A DNA stretch of 64,000 nucleotides, from NCBI GenBank assembly GCA_963741845.1, contig CAVUJV010000029.1:91688-155687 (forward strand), in the 5' to 3' direction. Below, piece after piece: positions 17,487 to 27,148 of this stretch. The position numbers were made by a program, and so were the translations under genes. The first letter of the stretch is position 1. The number at the start of each line of letters is the position of its first letter. The notes beneath the pieces were generated by a model, which did not search any database, was not told the DNA's origin, and worked only from the letters and a program-made list of their open reading frames with translations. The stretch comes from Roseiarcus sp963741845. Lineage in GTDB: Bacteria; Pseudomonadota; Alphaproteobacteria; Rhizobiales; Beijerinckiaceae.

Positions 17487-19185
17487 TCAGTTCGGCGCCA
17501 GGGCCAAATCCTCTTCGAGAAAGGCAGCCCCCTTTTCCGCATCAATTCCGCGGACGATGAAGCTTTCGCCGATGCCTCTGGCGAGAATGAAGGTCAGTTG
17601 CCCGCGTTCGACCTTCTTGTCCTGCCGCATGGCGTCGATGATGTCCCCGACGGTGGGCGAGAGACCGGGAATGTCGCGGACCCGGGTGGGAAGGCCCACG
17701 GCTCGCAGGTGCGAGGCGACCCGCTCCACCTCCTGGCCGGAGGTCAGCCCGAGCCATTTGGAGAAGCGAAAGGCGGTCGCCAGCCCGACCGCCACAGCCT
17801 CGCCGTGGACCAGCTTCGCCGGGTCATATCCGGCCAGGCGTTCGAGCGCATGGCCGAAAGTGTGGCCGAGATTGAGGAGCGCGCGCTCGCCCTGTTCCGT
17901 CTCGTCCGCGACGACCACGCGAGCCTTGGCCGCGCAGCTGACCGCGATCGCCTCGGCCCGCGCCGGTCCGCCCGCGAAGACGTCGCGCCAGCGGGCCTCC
18001 AGAAATTCGAAGAACGGCCGATCGCCGATCAGGCCATATTTCACAACCTCGGCGTAGCCTGCCCGGAACTCGCGCGCGCTCAGGGTGTCGAGGACGGTGG
18101 AGTCGGCCAGGACCAGCGAGGGCTGGTGGAACGCGCCGACAAGGTTCTTGCCGTGCGGCGAATTGATGCCCGTCTTTCCGCCGACGCTCGAATCGACCTG
18201 CGCCAGGAGCGTGGTCGGGATCTGGACGAAGCGCACCCCCCGCCGGAGCGAGGCCGCGCAGAAACCGGCGAGGTCGCCGATCACCCCGCCGCCCAAGCGC
18301 GATGACGAGATCGCGCCGCTCGATCCTGGCCTCGATCAGCGCGTCCGAGACGCGGGCGAACTCGGCGTAGGACTTCGTTCCTTCGCCGGGAGGGCAGACG
18401 ATGGCGGCGGCGCTCAGGCCTGCCTCTTCGAGGCTCGCCGTGAGACGGTCCAGATAGAGGGGGGCGACGTTGGCGTCCGTGACGATCGCGCATTTGGCCC
18501 CGGGCGCGATCTTCGCGATCTCCGCTCCGGCCCGGTCGACGAGACCCGCCCCGATCAGGATCGAATAGGCCCGATCGCCCAGCGGGACCTCGACCCTTCG
18601 CGACTCGCCCGCGGGCTGCGCCGCGCAAAGGGTCTCCGCCAGCCGCGAAAGCACCATGCCGACGACGATGTCGTGGGGACCATCCCTGGATTCGATGGTG
18701 ACGTCGGCCAGCGCATAGGTCGGCGACCGCTCGTCGAGCAGGCGGCGGAGCGTTCCTTCCGGATCCGGCGTCTTCAGGAGCGGCCGGTTCGATTTTTTCC
18801 GAACGCGTGCAAGCAGAACCTCGACCGACGGCTTCAGCCAGACCGAGACGCCGTGGGCGGCGATATTCTGCCGGGTCGTCGCATTCATGAATGCGCCGCC
18901 CCCTGTCGCGAGCACCATCGGTCCGGAATTGAGAAGGCGGGCGATCACCCGGCGCTCTCCCTCGCGGAAATAGGCCTCTCCGAACCGCTCGAAAATCTCG
19001 GGAACCGTAAGCTGCGCGCCAGCCTCGATCTCCGCGTCCGCGTCCGCGAAGGGCAGCCCGAGCCTCGCCGCCAGCCGTTTCCCGACCGACGTCTTTCCCG
19101 CGCCCATCATGCCGACCAGCACCACGGACCGACCGCCCAAAGCCTCCGCGACGCGCCGGGCGTCAACGGACTCACCCTCACCCAT
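17487..19185 (-). CDS. aroKB: Fused shikimate kinase and 3-dehydroquinate synthase, frameshifted in the AroB part
   Basis: Two shikimate-pathway enzymes in one reading frame. Residues about 1-185 are AroK: P-loop GMMGAGKTSVGKRLA at 25-39, DADAEIE and LATGGGAFM. The reading continues without stop or obvious new start through LAETLCAAQPAGESRRVEVP into AroB (VEVPLGDRAYSILIGAGL, VTDANVAPLY, CPPGEGTKSY). AroB breaks at the GGG complementary to 18292-18294; removing one base gives IALGGGVIGDLAGF, and the second frame carries QIPTTLLAQVDSSVGGKTGIN and LNLGHTFGHALE, the NAD and zinc-binding segments. Corrected length is about 565 residues. The pathway steps are DAHP to dehydroquinate and shikimate to shikimate-3-phosphate. 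Alternatively these are two genes whose junction is obscured by an indel. Confidence 0.82.
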
Positions 19186-19431
19186 AGTTCACCAAGGCCT
19201 TGCAGGACATGTTTCGGAGGCGCGCTTTACAGGAAAAGGCTTGCGAACGCGACCTTTGCGCAAATCGCGGCGCGATATCCGAAATCCGCCCCGAGCGACT
19301 TGCGCGCCGCCGCGGTCTTTGCAAGCATGACGGAAAGACGACAGGCGCGCGTCACTTCGCCGCGGCGGCGGCAGCTCCGCGGGCCCTACAATTGCCGCGG
19401 AGCGGACAACGGTTGGCGGAGGAGGCCGGAA

Positions 19432-21493
19432 GTGGGCGTCAGCAATCACGAGCATCGCGTCGCTGGTCCCCGTCTCGTGGCGATCGTTGGCCCCTTTCAG
19501 AGCGGGAAAACGAGCCTCCTCGAAGGAATTCTCGCGCGCGCCGGGGGGCTCGCGAGGCAGGGATCGGTGCGGGAGGGCACCAGCATAGGCGACACAAGTC
19601 CGGAGGCGCGAGGCCACGCGATGAGCGTCGAGCCCAATGTCGCGAGCGTCGACTACATGGGCGACCGGATGACCTTCGTCGATTGTCCGGGGTCGGTCGA
19701 GTTCATTCACGACATGCACTTCGTGCTGCCCGTCTGCGACGTGGCGATTGTCGTCTGCGAGGCGGATCCGAAGAAAGTGCCGGCCCTCCAGGTCATCCTG
19801 CGGGAACTGGAGGAACTCGGCGTCCCGCGGATCCTTTTCCTGAACAAGATCGATCAGGCGGGCGGCAGCCTTCGGGAGACGCTGGAAATGCTGCAGCCGG
19901 CGTCCCGCGCGCCGCTGCTGCTGCGCCAGATCCCGGTCTGGGAGAATGGCGTCGCCACCGGCTTCATCGATCTCGCGCTCGAGCGGGCCTTCGTCTACCG
20001 CGAGGCCGCCCCCTCGACGGTCGTCGAGATGCCCGCCGGCGCGATACCCGAGGAAAAGCAGGCGCGCTATTCGATGCTGGAGAAGCTCGCGGACTACGAC
20101 GACGAGCTTATGGAGCAGTTGATCAGCGACATCGAGCCGCCCAAGGACCGGGTCTTCGACGATCTGGCGCGGGAGTTGCGGGAAGGACACGTCGTTCCGG
20201 TGCTGATGGGCTCGGCGACTGGCGGGCACGGCGTGACCCGGCTGTTGAAGGCTGTCCGGCACGAGGCGCCGCCTGCGGGAACGACGCGAAAGCGGCTCGG
20301 AATCGATGAGAATGGGCCGCCCCTCGCTCAGGTCGTGCGGACAGTCCACACGGCCCATGGCGGGAAGCTGTCGCTCGCCCGCGTGCTGCGGGGATCTTTT
20401 GCGGACGGCGTCTTTGTAACGAATTCGCGCGGAGTGGAGGAGCGGATCGGCGGCCTCTCCCGCCTCATGGGCGCCAGCGCCTCGAAGGTTTCGCGCGCGG
20501 AGGAAGGCGACACCATCGCTTTTGCCCGGCTCGACGGGCTCGCGACCGGCGACCGCTTCGCGGAAGGAAAGGTCGCTCCTGCGCCCGCCGAGCTCCTTCC
20601 CGCTCCTCCGCCAACTCAGGCCTTCGCCATTCACGTCAAGGATCGCAAGGACGAAGTCCGGCTCGCCGCGGCGCTTGCCAAGCTATGTGACGAAGACCAC
20701 GCCCTCTCCTTCGTGCAGGACGCCGAGATGTCCGAACTGAAGCTCCATGGGCAGGGGGAAATGCACCTGAGGGTCACAACCGAGCGGCTGGCGGACCGCT
20801 TTGGCGTGACAATCCAGACACATAAGCCCACCGTCGCCTATCGCGAGACGATCCGTGACACTCGTGACCGTGCGCGGCCGCCACAAGAAGCAATCCGGCG
20901 GACACGGCCAGTTCGGAGACGTCGTGCTGGAGGTCGGGCCCCGGGAGCGCGGCGAAGGTTTTGCTTTCGCCGAGCGGATCCACGGCGGCTCGGTGCCCAG
21001 GCAGTATTTCTCTTCCGTCGAGGCCGGCGCGAGGGACGCCATGGCGAAAGGGCCGCTGGGATTTCCGGTGGTCGACATCGCCGTGACCCTGATCGACGGC
21101 TCTTATCACACCGTCGACTCTTCGGACATGGCGTTTCGCGCCGCGGGCCGGATCGCGGTCGACGAAGCGCTCGGGAAGGCGCGGCCCGTGCTGCTCGAAC
21201 CGATCCTCTCCGTGACCATCTACGTGCCTTCCGACGCGCTGGCGCGGGCGAGCGCGCTTGTGAGCGCACGGCGCGGGCAGATCCTGGGCTTCGAGCCTCG
21301 ACCTGGCTGGAAAGGATGGGAATCGTTGCGGGCGCTGATTCCGGAGGCGGAAATCGGAGATCTGATCGTTGAGCTCCGCTCGGCGACCTCCGGGGTCGGC
21401 GCCTTCGAGACGAAGTTCGACCATCTGGCGGAACTCACAGGCAAGCCCGCCGAACAGGTGATCGCGGCGAGGCAGCAGCGCGCGCACGCGTGA
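19432..21493 (+). CDS. Elongation factor G-like GTPase (FusA2-type paralogue), frameshifted
   Basis: About 686 residues with the EF-G domain order. Start is GTG at 19432 (M-GVSNHEHRVAG) after GGAGGA. G1 is GPFQSGKTSLLEG at about 21-33, G3 is DCPGSVEF at about 84, G4 is NKID at about 138. Canonical translocases have DTPGH at G3; the catalytic His is replaced by Ser here, typical of divergent EF-G-like proteins of uncertain function. Later domains are intact (FAIHVKDRKDEVRL; ELKLHGQGEMHLRVTTERL; GRHKKQSGGHGQFGDV; EPILSVTIYVP). The frame breaks near 20860, between AYRETIRD and VTVRGRHKKQ. This is not the main fusA, which normally sits with rpsL/rpsG/tuf. Confidence 0.85.
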
Positions 21494-21574
21494 AGTCCTT
21501 TCGGCGAGCTATACAGGGGCGCAGGCATCGCGTAGAGGATGAGGGCCCTTCCACTTTTTCCGGAGATCGCCTCG

Positions 21575-22582
21575 ATGGCTGACGCCACCTTCGAACGAAG
21601 CCGTTTGGCCACGGTGTTCGGCGGCTCCGGTTTTCTCGGCCGCCACATCGTCCGGGCCCTGACGCGACGCGGGTGGCGGGTACGGGTGGCCGTCAGGCGG
21701 CCGGATCTGGCGCAGTTCCTGCGAACTGCCGGCGCCGTCGGCCAGGTCGAGGCCGTCCAGGCCAATCTTCGCTATCCTGCTTCGGTCGCCGCGGCCCTCG
21801 ACGGCGCGGAAATGGCCGTGAACGCCTCGGGCCTGCGCGCGGAGCACGGAGCCCAGACCTATCAGGCCGTACATGTGGAAGGAGCGCGCGAGGTCGCGCG
21901 CGCTGCCCGCGCGGCCGGCGTCTCGACTTTCGTCCACATTTCCGGGATCGGCGCGGATTCGAGCTCTCCGTCTTCGTATATTGCGAGCAAGGGTCTCGGC
22001 GAAGCCGCTACGATGGAGGCCTTTCCGGAGGCGATGATCTTTCGTCCTTCCGTGGTTTTCGGACCGGAGGACGACTTCTTCAATCGGTTTGGCGCGCTGT
22101 CCCGGTTCATGCCGGTCATTCCGCTGTTCGGCGGCGGCGCGACGCGGCTGCAGCCCGTCTATGTGGGCGACCTCGCCTGGGCGACGGCGGCCGCGCTCGC
22201 GGGGGACGGGCGCCCCGGAACGATTTACGAACTCGGCGGCCCGCAGGTGATGACGCTGCGCGAAGCCGCCGAACTGACGCTCGCGACGGTCGATCGCCGG
22301 CGTCTTTTGATAGGGCTGCCGCTGGGTCCGTCGCGGGCGCTCGCCTCGCTGACGTCATTCGCGAGCCGGGCGACGCTCGGGCTTTTCCCGGCCCTTTTGA
22401 CCACGAGCCGCGACCAGGTCGAACTGCTGGCGACCGACAATGTCGTATCCGGGAAAGCGGACGCCGAGGGTCGGGTCCTGCGCGGGTTTGGGATCGAGCC
22501 GCGGGCGGCCGACGCGATCATCGAGTCGTATCTTGTGCGCTTTCGCCGGACGGGCCAATATGAAGCCCAGCGGTCGGCGTAA
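21575..22582 (+). CDS. NAD(P)-binding epimerase-like protein, complex I NDUFA9-subunit family
   Basis: 335 residues of an atypical short-chain dehydrogenase. Rossmann motif VFGGSGFLGRHIVRAL at about 12-27, then TFVHISGIGADSSSPSSYIASK (the Y-x-x-x-K pair) and FRPSVVFGPEDDFFNRF, a stretch typical of the NDUFA9-like family found in alphaproteobacteria and as a complex I accessory subunit in mitochondria. Start at 21575 (MADATFERSRLATVFGG) with CGGAG upstream; an in-frame ATG at 21539 lacks a ribosome site. No nuo genes are nearby. The bacterial role is probably respiratory-chain or quinone related, but unproven. Confidence 0.85.
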   Translation: MADATFERSRLATVFGGSGFLGRHIVRALTRRGWRVRVAVRRPDLAQFLRTAGAVGQVEAVQANLRYPASVAAALDGAEMAVNASGLRAEHGAQTYQAVHVEGAREVARAARAAGVSTFVHISGIGADSSSPSSYIASKGLGEAATMEAFPEAMIFRPSVVFGPEDDFFNRFGALSRFMPVIPLFGGGATRLQPVYVGDLAWATAAALAGDGRPGTIYELGGPQVMTLREAAELTLATVDRRRLLIGLPLGPSRALASLTSFASRATLGLFPALLTTSRDQVELLATDNVVSGKADAEGRVLRGFGIEPRAADAIIESYLVRFRRTGQYEAQRSA

Positions 22583-22696
22583 AATGGGCTGCGACGTTCC
22601 GCCCGCGCGACGCGTGTTTTGCGCGGGTCCGGGTGAATTGTTGCGGCGAGATAACCCGCCGAGGGTTTGCGGCGCCTTACGAGTTGGGGACGTTCG

Positions 22697-22987
22697 GTGA
22701 TAAAGTCTGAGCTTGTCCAGAGAATGGCGGCGCGCAACCCGCATCTCTATCAGCGCGACATCGAGAACATTATCGACGCCATTCTCGGCGAGATCACCGA
22801 GGCGCTCGCGCGCGGCGAGCGCGTGGAACTGCGGGGCTTCGGGGCGTTCTCGACGAAGCAGCGTCAGGCCCGGACAGGCCGGAACCCCCGCACCGGGGAC
22901 AGAGTGCCGGTCACCGAGAAGCTTGCGCCTTTCTTCAAGACCGGCAAGGAGATGCGCGAGCGGCTCAACCGGTCGCCCGGCGAATAG
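22697..22987 (+). CDS. ihfB: Integration host factor, beta subunit
   Basis: A DNA-bending nucleoid protein that acts as an IHF-alpha/beta heterodimer. 96 residues from GTG at 22697 (M-IKSELVQRMAARNPHLYQ), the usual N-terminus; an upstream in-frame ATG at 22667 would add non-homologous residues. The beta-arm and DNA-intercalating region is GFGAFSTKQRQARTGRNPRTG, which contains the R-N-P motif and the beta-subunit-type surrounding residues. It is followed 39 bp downstream by lapA, a frequent proteobacterial pair. In this lineage IHF-beta would affect replication initiation, recombination and sigma-54 promoters. Confidence 0.95.
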   Translation: MIKSELVQRMAARNPHLYQRDIENIIDAILGEITEALARGERVELRGFGAFSTKQRQARTGRNPRTGDRVPVTEKLAPFFKTGKEMRERLNRSPGE

Positions 22988-23026
22988 GGTTGACGGCCCT
23001 GGCCGCCGCCGAACAGGCTCGCACAC

Positions 23027-23341
23027 ATGATTCGCTTCATCAAATATCTGGTCTTGGCCATCGTAGCGATCCTGCTGCTGATGTTCGCCTTCGCCAATCG
23101 TCATTACGTGAGCGTCTCCTTCGATCCTTTCGGGAGCGAGGCTGACAGGGCCGTCGTAATCGAGGCGCCGCTCTTCGCCGTGGCGATTGCCTTTACGATG
23201 ATCGGCGTGGCGGCGGGCGCCTTCGCCACCTGGCGCTCGCAGGGGCGCTACCGGCGGGCGTCGCGCCAGAACAGGGCCGAGGCCGTCAAATGGCGGTCGC
23301 AGGCCGAAGCGATGAGAACCCGCGCCCTGCCCAGGTCCTGA
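23027..23341 (+). CDS. lapA: LapA-domain (DUF1049) inner-membrane protein
   Basis: 104 residues with two transmembrane helices: YLVLAIVAILLLMFAFANRH, followed by a short periplasmic-type segment (VSVSFDPFG), then EAPLFAVAIAFTMIGVAAGA. A basic helical tail follows (TWRSQGRYRRASRQNRAEAV). The F-A-x-x-N-x-x-x-V-x-V-S-F-D-P motif after the first helix is the DUF1049/LapA signature. In E. coli LapA/LapB are linked to LPS assembly and LpxC control; here only the LapA-like part is present, next to ihfB as in many alphaproteobacteria. It is followed at 6 bp by the ornithine cyclodeaminase-family gene. Confidence 0.85.
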   Translation: MIRFIKYLVLAIVAILLLMFAFANRHYVSVSFDPFGSEADRAVVIEAPLFAVAIAFTMIGVAAGAFATWRSQGRYRRASRQNRAEAVKWRSQAEAMRTRALPRS

Positions 23342-23347
23342 CGGGCC

Positions 23348-24307
23348 ATGCGCGTCTTCTCCGCCGAGGACATCGACCGCGCCCTCGATTTCCCCTCGCT
23401 GATCGAGGCGCTGGGCGAAGCGATGCGGGGCGGCTTCATCGCGCCGCGACGCCATCATCACGAGATCGAGCGCGCCGGCGAAGCGGCCGCCACCCAGCTT
23501 CTCATGCCGGCCTGGACCGAGAGCGCCTCGCCGGCCGGCCTCTATCTCGGGGCGAAGCTCGTCAATGTGTTTCCGGGCAATTCGGCGCGCGGGCTGCCCG
23601 CGGTGCTCGGGACTTACGTCCTCCAGTCCGGCCGCACCGGAGAGACGCTCGCGGTTCTCGACGGCGCGCGGCTGACGCTCTGGCGGACCGCCGCGGCTTC
23701 GGCGCTCGCGGCGCGAAGCCTGGCGCGCGAGGAGACGGCGCGGCTGCTCGTCGTCGGCGCGGGAGCGCTTGCGCCCTATCTCGCCCGCGCCCATGCGAGC
23801 GTGCGCCGGTTCGAGACGATCGCCGTCTGGAACCGTCGGCCGGAGGGCGCGCGGCGCGTCGCGGAGATCCTCCGCGCCGAAGGGCTGCCCGCCGAGCCCC
23901 GCGAGGATCTGCGCAAGGCCGCCGAGGAGGCGGACGTGATCTCCTGCGCGACGCTCTCTTCGGTTCCGTTGATCGCCGGAGCCTGGCTCAGGCCCGGCCA
24001 GCACCTCGACCTCGTCGGCGCCTTCAATATGAACATGCGCGAGGCGGACGACGAGGCTCTGAAGCGCGCCCGCATCTTCATCGACACGGAGGCCGCCTGC
24101 GCCGAGGGCGGCGACGTGGCGCTGGGCCTTTCGAGCGGCGTCATCACGCGCTCTCACATCGCGGGCGACCTCGCAGGCCTCAGCCGGGGCGCCAAGGGGC
24201 GGCGGAGCGACGAGGAGATCACCCTCTTCAAGTCGGTCGGCGCGTCGATCGAGGACCTTGCGGCCGCGATGCTGGTCTGGCGAAAGTCCGGCGGCGCCGC
24301 GTCCTGA
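23348..24307 (+). CDS. Ornithine cyclodeaminase / mu-crystallin family protein
   Basis: 319 residues. The NAD(P)-binding segment RLLVVGAGALAPYLARAHASV is at about 134-154, and the family-typical ATQLLMPAWTESASPAGLYLG is near 48-66. LVNVFPGNSARGLPAVLGTYVL matches the substrate-binding region, with the conserved K in GAKLVN and the D in VGAFNMNMREADDEAL. Members catalyse ornithine to proline + NH3, or reduce cyclic imines (ketimine reductase, delta1-pyrroline-2-carboxylate reductase). Sequence reading cannot separate these. The ATG at 23348 follows the lapA stop closely, implying co-transcription with ihfB-lapA. Confidence 0.85.
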   Translation: MRVFSAEDIDRALDFPSLIEALGEAMRGGFIAPRRHHHEIERAGEAAATQLLMPAWTESASPAGLYLGAKLVNVFPGNSARGLPAVLGTYVLQSGRTGETLAVLDGARLTLWRTAAASALAARSLAREETARLLVVGAGALAPYLARAHASVRRFETIAVWNRRPEGARRVAEILRAEGLPAEPREDLRKAAEEADVISCATLSSVPLIAGAWLRPGQHLDLVGAFNMNMREADDEALKRARIFIDTEAACAEGGDVALGLSSGVITRSHIAGDLAGLSRGAKGRRSDEEITLFKSVGASIEDLAAAMLVWRKSGGAAS

Positions 24308-24712
24308 CGCGCAAAACGACGCGATTTTTCGCTCATTTTGCATCGAAACGACGCCGGAATCGGCGATTCCGGGTGAAAACGGCCCTCAAATCGCGCTTTT
24401 GAGGGGCTTTCCGGCTGCCATTTCCTTCCGCGAATTGGGGCTTTTCAAGGACTTGCGCTGGATTTTCCTTCCGGCAGTCCGCCCAGAGCGCTTTTTTTGG
24501 GACCAGATCCCGCCCCTGACCGCGGCTTCGGACGGCCGTCCGCAGGCCCGATCCCGTCGAAAATCCCTCCTTTGCCGTTGGCGCGGCTCACCCGGCCTTT
24601 CGGCCCTGGTCTCCCGCGAAGATCCAGTATAGCGTCAATTCCGATAATCAGAAAGGATTTGTTGCCAACGCCGGCCGGCCAGCCGCGCGCCGCATGGGTA
24701 CGCCCAACGATA
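24308..24712. other. 405-bp gap between convergent genes
   Basis: No coding sequence recognised. It holds a perfect 8-bp stem with a 3-nt loop (CCGGAATC at 24354-24361, GATTCCGG at 24365-24372), possibly a bidirectional terminator between the cyclodeaminase-family gene and rcdA, although no T-tract follows. Confidence 0.4.
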
Positions 24713-25265
24713 TCAATGCGATGCGAAGGCCGCTCGAAGGCGCTCGCGTTGCGACGCGACTTCGCAGCGGGGCGGCGGCGCATGCGGCGCGCGGGCAGCC
24801 GCGAGGCTCTGGTCGAGATGGATCACCCGCTCCTGCAGGCGCAGCGAGCGCAGGCTCAGGGCGCGAAACGTGGACAGGCAGCTGCCCGAGCGTCTCGGGC
24901 GCGCAGCCGAGGGCCTGACGGGCGAGCTTGACGCGGTGGCGCTCGCTTAAAGCCTGGTTCGGCGTGAGTTCCCCCTCGTTGACCGCGCGCTGAAGAAGCA
25001 GCCACGAGGCGATCTGCATGAGACGGGTCGTGAGCCGCATGCTTTCGGTCGCATAGGCAAGCCCGGCCGGACGGGAAAGCGTGCGCAATTCCACGCGGCC
25101 CGGTCCGTCGAGATAGGCGGCGGCCTCTTCGACGAGCCCCATGCCCTCGCGAAACAGCTGTTGAAAGGCGGGCGAAGCCGCGAGCCGATGAACGAGAGGC
25201 GAAACGTCCGGATAACCGGGCCGTCCACGAACCGGACGCTCAAGCCGTGCCCCCATGCGACCCAT
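24713..25265 (-). CDS. rcdA: RcdA-like (DUF1465) regulator of CtrA degradation, frameshifted near its C-terminus
   Basis: In Caulobacter RcdA is an adaptor that helps ClpXP destroy the cell-cycle regulator CtrA. The DUF1465 core is clear: FREGMGLVEEAAAYLDGPGR, YATESMRLTTRLMQIASWLL and LQRAVNEGELTPNQA. After ERHRVKLARQALGCAPETLGQL the homologous reading moves to the next frame near 24877, where LSTFRALSLRSLRLQERVIHLD and a stop at 24713 give the usual C-terminus; an uncorrected reading would end in an Ala/Arg/Pro-rich tail at 24648. ATG at 25265 or 25256 are both possible starts. Restored length is about 183 residues. Confidence 0.8.
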
Positions 25266-25524
25266 TTTCGCTCCCGCCCCTCGCGACGCTGCGCAACGGC
25301 CGCTCGCCTTCGCGCCCCGGAACCATAGGCCGGGCGCGGCGGCCCGTGGGCGTTAACCGTAAGGTAAGGTTAACGACGCGGGGCGAAAAAGGAGCCGCCC
25401 GGAAGCGGCTCCTGCAAAGTTGGTCGAGGCTTCGAACAGGACGCGCCCGATGGGGCCCGTCAAGGACCCGAACACAGGGGTCAATTCGTTGATAATTTGT
25501 CAGCCTTAACGAGTTATTGCGGGC

Positions 25525-25731
25525 TCAGCCCTTGAACGCCGCCGCGGCGGCCGCGCGCGTCGCATGGCGGGACTGGATCGCCTGTTCGAGCCGCGCGATC
25601 TCCGCCTTCAAAAGCCCGATGCGCTCGGCGAGTTCGCCTGCGGAGAGGTCGTCGACATTCTGGCCGATCTCGTGGGTCGGCGGCGCTTTCGGCTTGCGGC
25701 CGAAGACCTGCTCCTCGTCCAACTCGGCCAT
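25525..25731 (-). CDS. DUF1192 family small protein
   Basis: 68 residues with the family pattern MAELDEEQVFGRKPKAPPTH, then IGQNVDDLSAGELAERI and a helical end GLLKAEIARLEQAIQSRHAT likely to form a coiled coil. Its function is unknown; the family is restricted mainly to alphaproteobacteria and often sits near cell-cycle or division genes. It is 18 bp downstream of mnmA on the same strand and close to rcdA. Confidence 0.85.
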   Translation of the reverse strand: MAELDEEQVFGRKPKAPPTHEIGQNVDDLSAGELAERIGLLKAEIARLEQAIQSRHATRAAAAAAFKG

Positions 25732-25749
25732 ATCCGCCTCCGTCCGGCC

Positions 25750-26904
25750 TCAGGCGGCCTCGATGAAGCCGCCGCCGAGCACGCGCGCGCGGGGGCTCTC
25801 GGACTCGTAGAAGACGCAGGCCTGCCCGGGCGAAACGCCGCTCTCCGGCTCCTCGAACTCGACTTCGCCCGTCGGCAACAGCAGAGCCGGCGCGGGGGCG
25901 CGCGTCGAGCGGACGCGGGCGGCGATGGGAAGCCCGTGAGCCGGAAGCGCCTCGACCTCGCCGTCGCCGATCCAGTTCACGTCGCGAAGCTTGAGGCGCG
26001 ACTTCGCCAGCGCCGTGCGGGGTCCGACGATCACCCGCGCGCCCTTCGGATCGAGGCCGACGACATAGAGCGGCTCTCCGGCCGCGACGCCGAGCCCGCG
26101 CCTCTGGCCGATCGTGTAATGGATGATGCCCGGATGCCGGCCGAGGACGCGCCCGTCGACATGGACGATATCGCCCGGCTCGGAAGCCTCGGGCATGAGG
26201 CGCTCGATCATGTCGCTGTAGCGTCCGGCGGGGACGAAGCAGATGTCCTGGCTGTCCGCCTTGTCGGCGTTCAGGAGCCCGTGGCGCCGCGCAAGCTCGC
26301 GGGTCTCGACCTTGGTGAGGTCGCCGAGCGGAAAGCGAAGGCGGGCAAGCTGCTCCCGGGTCGTCGCGAACAGGAAATAGCTCTGGTCGCGCTCGGGGTC
26401 GGCCGCGCGGTAGAGGGCCCGTCCGCCGCGTCCGTCGTCGCGCGAGACCACATAATGCCCGGTCGCCAGCAGATCGGCGCCGAAATCCTTGGCGGCGTCG
26501 AACAGATCGGCGAATTTCATGTGCTGGTTGCAGGCGACGCAGGGTATCGGCGTCTCGCCGGCAATATAGGCGCGCGCGAAGGGCTCGATCACCTTTTCGC
26601 GAAAGCGCTGCTCGTAGTCGAGCACGTAATGGGGAATGCCGATCCTCGCCGCGACGTCCCGGGCGTCGTGGATATCCTGCCCCGCGCAGCAGGCCCCCTT
26701 CCGGTGGGTCGCCTCGCCGTGGTCGTAAAGCTGCATGGTGACGCCGACGACGTCATAGCCCTCGTCGGCCAGCGAGGCCGCCACAACGGAGGAATCCACG
26801 CCGCCCGACATGGCGACCACCACGCGCGTGTCGGCTGGCCGCTTGTAGAGGCCTAGGGAATTGGGCTCGCCGTGCAAAGCCGGCGCGAGCGAAGTCGCAA
26901 ACAT
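25750..26904 (-). CDS. mnmA: tRNA-specific 2-thiouridylase
   Basis: Transfers sulphur to the wobble uridine (U34) of tRNA-Lys, Glu and Gln, using ATP to adenylate the base. 384 residues. PP-loop motif VVAMSGGVDSSVVAASL at about 28-44. The catalytic Cys pair is visible in PCVACNQHMKF and SQDICFVPAGRYSDMI. GATGHY-type ATP/tRNA residues occur in LLATGHYVVSRD, and the C-terminal barrel begins HYTIGQRRGLGVAAGEPLYV. It is the first gene of a probable mnmA-DUF1192 unit that may extend to rcdA. Confidence 0.96.
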   Translation of the reverse strand: MFATSLAPALHGEPNSLGLYKRPADTRVVVAMSGGVDSSVVAASLADEGYDVVGVTMQLYDHGEATHRKGACCAGQDIHDARDVAARIGIPHYVLDYEQRFREKVIEPFARAYIAGETPIPCVACNQHMKFADLFDAAKDFGADLLATGHYVVSRDDGRGGRALYRAADPERDQSYFLFATTREQLARLRFPLGDLTKVETRELARRHGLLNADKADSQDICFVPAGRYSDMIERLMPEASEPGDIVHVDGRVLGRHPGIIHYTIGQRRGLGVAAGEPLYVVGLDPKGARVIVGPRTALAKSRLKLRDVNWIGDGEVEALPAHGLPIAARVRSTRAPAPALLLPTGEVEFEEPESGVSPGQACVFYESESPRARVLGGGFIEAA

Positions 26905-27148
26905 GGCTCTCTTACCCGCCCGACCGAAACGACCGGGGATCGGGCCTGTCGGATCTGGATTGAAAGTCTTTATCCCAAATCGGACCGGCTCGCCACCGTC
27001 CCGCTTCGGGACGAAGCCGCGAGAAGCAGCGATAACTTTTGCGTAAGATCTTTGGCCACCACGAGACAGTATCGGCCGATTTTCGACCGATGGCGTTTAG
27101 GTAAATTTAAGTCGCCTCCCCTATCGTCCGATGGGTCAGGTGACGCGT

